From NCBI RefSeq assembly GCF_015207245.1, contig NZ_JADEXF010000145.1:1-7426 (forward strand): DNA of 7,426 nt. The letters run 5' to 3'. Under the pieces are notes generated by a model that saw nothing but the letters and a program-made list of their open reading frames with translations, was not told where the DNA came from and did no database searches. A program made the position numbers and the translations under genes. This stretch comes from Nostoc cf. edaphicum LEGE 07299. GTDB lineage: Bacteria; Cyanobacteriota; Cyanobacteriia; Cyanobacteriales; Nostocaceae. Positions within the stretch are counted from its first letter, which is position 1. Each line of letters starts with the position of its first letter. Shown one piece after another: positions 4,817-7,426 of the stretch.

Positions 4817-5248
4817 TTACTTACGCACTTGACCGCTAAAACCCGCAGCCTTGAACTGTTTTAGCTTCAACGGAGTAGGCTGATTCGCCGGTACAGAAAT
4901 TCTCAATTCAAAATCGCTAATACCTGGTGGTACCTCAGTAATAGAGCCTAAGCGAGTGCGGTTTTGCATTACCGAGTCATTATTTGCATCATAAATACGT
5001 CCAAAAATATCTGCGTCGTAGACTGTTTTATTAGTGCCATTTTCTGCTTTGCCAATGACAAGAAAACAATTAGCAGCAGCGCTACCACTACTGATAACGG
5101 CCCCTTCTGCTAGTTCTGGTGGACAATCTTTATAAGAGACATCAAATAGTTTAATCTGTGTCAGGGCTACAGCTGGGGGAATAATCACCCACGATAAAAA
5201 AGTAATGAGACATGAAATAAAAACGACCGTGAGTGAACGCAACCGCAT
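4817..5248 (-). CDS. Secreted conserved cyanobacterial protein, probable beta-sandwich (FxLYD-like)
   Basis: Encodes 143 aa. Residues 1-28 are a Sec-type signal peptide: positive MRLR, a hydrophobic core (LTVVFISCLITFLSWVII), and a probable cleavage site after AVA (26-28). The mature part has two cysteines (C42, C61) that could form a disulfide in the periplasm. Residues about 62-120 read as alternating strands: GKAENGTNKTVYDADIFGRI, YDANNDSVMQNR, then EVPPGISDFELRISVP. An N-rich turn, YDAN and a PPG before an F-x-L strand are reminiscent of FxLYD-type immunoglobulin-like domains that bind or present surfaces rather than catalyse. I recognise it as a conserved cyanobacterial hypothetical and know no established function. 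GGGG (5258-5255 on the minus strand) is 6 nt before the ATG. The gene lies 87 bp downstream of the Uma2 remnant and converges on ycf19. Confidence 0.8.
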   Translation of the reverse strand: MRLRSLTVVFISCLITFLSWVIIPPAVALTQIKLFDVSYKDCPPELAEGAVISSGSAAANCFLVIGKAENGTNKTVYDADIFGRIYDANNDSVMQNRTRLGSITEVPPGISDFELRISVPANQPTPLKLKQFKAAGFSGQVRK

Positions 5249-5335
5249 AAAAGACCCCGTGATTTAATTGAATAATTATTAACTGATAACCTCAGCTTAC
5301 AACATACCTTTACTCTCTATTCTCTACTTCCCTGA

Positions 5336-5692
5336 TTAATTCGCCACTGCAAATACCTGTTCCACTATCAATTCCCAATCAGGTACTATATCTGATACAA
5401 TGGTCGCCGTACCCTTCAAGACCGTATCTTCATCTTGTCCCTCGACCCACTTGCAAACGGTGATTTGTTTTAACTCAGGATCGATAATCCAGTATTCAGT
5501 AATGCCTCTGGCTGCGTATTCTGTGCGCTTGTAACGGTAATCGCGGCTGCGGTTCTCAGTTCCAGGACTGACGACTTCTGGCATTTCTACTAACTCTCCA
5601 TCCACTAATTCATAACGGGTATCAGTGCGATCGTCATAAGCCAGAAATTCTTCAAAAGTCAGGAGTTTTGTGGGATGCTGAGTTTGAGTCAT
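5336..5692 (-). CDS. Uma2-family (DUF820) endonuclease-like protein, internally deleted and probably inactive
   Basis: Encodes 118 aa with intact start and stop, whereas Uma2 proteins are usually about 180-200 aa. The N-terminus is typical ([10 protein letters not shown], then [14 protein letters not shown] at 25-38), but EMP is joined directly to [17 protein letters not shown] (39-55), which normally lies about 70 residues further on. The missing part carries the nucleic-acid-binding region and the PD motif of the PD-(D/E)xK nuclease core; E39 and K55, and the later [19 protein letters not shown] (67-85), remain. The reading frame is kept across the junction near 5579, so a clean in-frame deletion is more likely than frameshift decay. 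Uma2 genes are highly multiplied in Nostoc genomes, and recombination between copies or slippage could cause such loss. Without the aspartate the protein is unlikely to cut DNA. AGG near 5702-5704 may serve as the ribosome-binding site. Confidence 0.85.
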   Translation of the reverse strand: MTQTQHPTKLLTFEEFLAYDDRTDTRYELVDGELVEMPEVVSPGTENRSRDYRYKRTEYAARGITEYWIIDPELKQITVCKWVEGQDEDTVLKGTATIVSDIVPDWELIVEQVFAVAN

Positions 5693-5758
5693 GCAATTTG
5701 CCTAACTAGGTGATAAATGAGGTCAACACTAAAAAATACCAAACCGATACTAAGAACT

Positions 5759-5772
5759 CAGGAGACAGGAGA
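5759..5772. repeat. Two-unit heptamer repeat CAGGAGA
   Basis: CAGGAGA occurs twice in tandem (5759-5765, 5766-5772). GACTCCTG at 5793-5800 is a near inverted match, so a weak hairpin with a T5 run in its loop is possible. This resembles another heptamer type of the STRR class and is the only recognisable element in the gap 5693-5922 besides the promoter candidate. Confidence 0.45.
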
Positions 5773-5859
5773 CGGAATCAAGTTTTTCTGCTGACTCCTG
5801 GCTTCCTTGAATGTTCGGCATCTTAAATTTAATTATGTTTACATTTAACTACAGGGTGA

Positions 5860-5889
5860 TTGGAGACTTGAATTTAACATTTGTAATAA
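5860..5889 (+). promoter_or_regulatory. Candidate promoter for the 211-aa protein gene
   Basis: TTGGAG (5860-5865), an 18-bp spacer and TAATAA (5884-5889) give a plausible sigma-70-type promoter about 34 bp before the ATG at 5923, which would leave a leader of roughly 25 nt. The surrounding AT richness makes chance matches likely. Confidence 0.25.
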
Positions 5890-5922
5890 TTAGGGGAATA
5901 ACCCTTCAATTGCTATGAACTT

Positions 5923-6558
5923 ATGACTCCAGATGAGATTGAAGTAGCTATGTTCGCAGCCTTTAATGATTGTGATGCAGCAAGCTGTCCTCTCACTGAC
6001 ACGCAGAAACAGATATTACTGCAAGTGGTTGAGCAAATTCAGGGAAATTCTAGCTCTGGGATGTCTAATATTGCTAATCCTCTAGACGAACTTACCCCAG
6101 AGGAGTTAGAAGCATTTTTACAATTTGTTAAGGAGGAAGAACAACGCAACCGCACTTGGAAAGTGCAATTACTCAACGACTGGTTGCTGGAAAAGGATTC
6201 TGGAACGGTACAATTTATTCGCCAACGCTATGGTTTGCAATGGCTGAATCGGGTTGAGCCATATCATTTTGACAAGTATTCTTATTTTGAGGATGCACTG
6301 AAGTTAAGAGTAGGCGATCGCATTGAAGTTTCCAATGCACTATGGGAATGGGTGCAGGAAGATGGGCCTTGTAAGCGGGAATGGTTTCCCTGTATGGTGA
6401 TTAAGGTCGAGGAAATTAGCGATGTCTACGACGGGCGTAGATGCAGCAATGATTCCTCTACTAATTGCGTCGTCCGCTTCTTCAACGGCGCTGAGTATGA
6501 AATTCAAGGAATGTATAAATGGAATCGCTATAACTGGCGCTGGCCTCAAAAGGAGTAA
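5923..6558 (+). CDS. Conserved cyanobacterial protein of unknown function with probable SH3/Tudor-like C-terminal half
   Basis: Encodes 211 aa, cytoplasmic, with no signal peptide or membrane segment; I do not recognise a named family. Residues 1-42 are helical and acidic. Residues 48-110 (NPLDELTPEELEAFLQFVKE, then WKVQLLNDWLLEKDSGTVQF) form a second helical block. From about 124 the pattern becomes strand-rich: LKLRVGDRIEVSNALWEWV, REWFPCMVIKVEEI, NCVVRFFNGAEYEIQG. A VGDRIEV strand, a W-F/P-x-x-V strand and an F-x-G turn resemble small SH3-like or Tudor-like barrels. Six cysteines occur (17, 22, 150, 157, 174, 182), and the end is aromatic (YKWNRYNWRWP). The ATG at 5923 overlaps a three-codon frame (ATG at 5915, TGA at 5924) and has no close Shine-Dalgarno; GGGGA at 5893-5897 is 25 nt away. 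ATG 6061 would begin at MSNIANPLDEL and is an alternative. A HIP1 site lies at 6314-6321. Confidence 0.78.
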   Translation: MTPDEIEVAMFAAFNDCDAASCPLTDTQKQILLQVVEQIQGNSSSGMSNIANPLDELTPEELEAFLQFVKEEEQRNRTWKVQLLNDWLLEKDSGTVQFIRQRYGLQWLNRVEPYHFDKYSYFEDALKLRVGDRIEVSNALWEWVQEDGPCKREWFPCMVIKVEEISDVYDGRRCSNDSSTNCVVRFFNGAEYEIQGMYKWNRYNWRWPQKE

Positions 6559-6564
6559 GGAGTG
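6551..6564. repeat. Two-unit heptamer repeat over a stop codon
   Basis: AGGAGTA (6551-6557) and AGGAGTG (6558-6564) are adjacent near-identical heptamers. The TAA stop of the 211-aa gene (6556-6558) lies across their junction. Two units are few and could be chance. Confidence 0.35.
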
Positions 6565-6603
6565 CTGAGTTTTTAATACTTGTGAATGAGTCTATGAATA
6601 AAA

Positions 6604-7426
6604 TCATTGCCTCAACAACGCCCAAGCCAAAAACCTCTCAGTGTAATACAACGCTAATTGATTGCTCACACCGTTGAAAACAGCATCAAAAGCGTGTTCT
6701 GCCCAAGGAATTTCGAGAAAAACCGCAGTATTGCCAGAATCATGTAAACGTTCATACATCTGTCTGCCAAATCGCGCCTGCACCAAATGGTCACGACTGC
6801 CGTAAATTAATAAAGTTGGCGGTAAAGGGTGCGTTAGGTAATTTATCGGTGAAGCAATTTCATACCGATTAGGCAATTCTTCTAAAGAACCACCAAGAAA
6901 TGCTTTTAAAACAGCGCGAGAATTTATAGGATCGGGATTTGGTGGTGTTTTGTATCCTTCAGTTAAGTTAACAGGCCCATAATAGTTCACCACAGCACGA
7001 ATGGGTGGTGCATCAGGTTGATAAGCCGCTAGCATTGCTAGATGTGCCCCCGCAGAACGTCCTAAGAGTACCATACGTTCTGAATCGGCTTCATATTCAG
7101 CTGCATGTTTGCGAATAAAGTTTAGGCCTGTACGCACATCATCTAATTGAGATGGAAACTGATATTTAGGTGCGTGTCGATAGTCGATCGCAAATACCGT
7201 ATATCCATGATTAGCAATATATTGATTAAACTCAGAATTGGCATGAGTATTGCCATATTGCCAAGCTCCACCATAAATTACTACCACTGCTGGATATTTT
7301 CCTACCTGTGGGGGTTGGTAAACTTCCATTTTTAAAGGCACTCCCCCAGGAGAAGCAAAGAGAATATCTTTTTGATGACGTGTTTTACCTAATGCAATAC
7401 CCCGAAAGAAATTAACTAAGTCAAAG
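6604..7426 (-). CDS. Alpha/beta hydrolase (esterase/lipase type), 5' end beyond the window
   Basis: The minus-strand frame is open from the edge at 7426 to the TGA at 6606-6604, so 273 residues are visible and the start lies outside. A GTG at 7341 could be taken as a start, but the 28 codons before it remain open and lead smoothly into the domain, ending ILFASPGGVPLKMEVYQPP, where the first strands normally lie. The catalytic triad is clear: the nucleophile Ser in GRSAG (codon 7056-7054), Asp in GSRDHLV (6792-6790) and His in AEHAFD (6696-6694). VVIYGGAWQYG stands where HGGGW-type oxyanion-hole motifs occur in hormone-sensitive-lipase or BD-FAE-like esterases, with Tyr in place of His. Such enzymes hydrolyse carboxylic esters; the substrate cannot be deduced. 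The visible part contains no signal peptide. It converges with the 211-aa gene, 45 bp apart, with no obvious terminator. Confidence 0.9.
   Translation of the reverse strand, partial: FDLVNFFRGIALGKTRHQKDILFASPGGVPLKMEVYQPPQVGKYPAVVVIYGGAWQYGNTHANSEFNQYIANHGYTVFAIDYRHAPKYQFPSQLDDVRTGLNFIRKHAAEYEADSERMVLLGRSAGAHLAMLAAYQPDAPPIRAVVNYYGPVNLTEGYKTPPNPDPINSRAVLKAFLGGSLEELPNRYEIASPINYLTHPLPPTLLIYGSRDHLVQARFGRQMYERLHDSGNTAVFLEIPWAEHAFDAVFNGVSNQLALYYTERFLAWALLRQ

Noticed and set aside
5336..6558. Defence or mobile-element island around the Uma2 gene
   Set aside because: There is no transposase, integrase, methylase or toxin-antitoxin partner; the Uma2 gene is internally deleted and its neighbours look like ordinary chromosomal genes.

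Overview
The window looks like chromosomal DNA from a filamentous, heterocyst-forming cyanobacterium (Nostoc/Anabaena group). The reasons are a cyanobacterial prolycopene isomerase gene (crtH), a ycf19/ylmG gene, a cyanobacterial-type upp, four perfect HIP1 octamers (GCGATCGC at 2470, 3767, 4092 and 6314), arrays of degenerate heptamers of the STRR type, and short palindromic repeats between genes. No tRNA, rRNA, CRISPR array, transposase or phage gene was seen.

Layout. Positions 1-538 (minus) hold a TetR-family repressor whose 3' end is cut by the window edge. It diverges from a small AhpD/carboxymuconolactone-decarboxylase-type gene (640-1212, plus), and the 101-bp gap carries two near-identical palindromic operators, so this is probably a self-contained redox or xenobiotic response pair. 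Convergent to it is crtH (1233-2723, minus). The 415-bp gap between crtH and upp is rich in repeats: heptamer arrays in opposite orientation flank a roughly 78-bp palindromic element, and the crtH Shine-Dalgarno and start codon lie inside one array.

The plus strand then carries upp (3139-3789, uracil salvage), a small glycine-rich membrane plus coiled-coil protein (3865-4218) and ycf19/ylmG (4348-4617, YGGT family), followed by a hairpin with a T-run on both sides that can terminate from either direction, then two more inverted repeats. On the minus strand follow a secreted 143-aa protein (4817-5248) and a Uma2-family gene (5336-5692) that has lost about 70 internal residues, including part of its nuclease core. 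A 211-aa protein of unknown function (5923-6558, plus) with a probable SH3/Tudor-like C-terminal half comes next. The window closes with a minus-strand alpha/beta hydrolase whose frame stays open to position 7426, so its 5' end is outside.

The genes do not form one pathway. Most of the window is ordinary cyanobacterial chromosome. The points most worth following are the repeat-built translation start of crtH, the dual-operator TetR pair, the internally deleted Uma2 gene, and the unrecognised proteins at 3865-4218 and 5923-6558. I did not see convincing evidence of a new multi-gene system.
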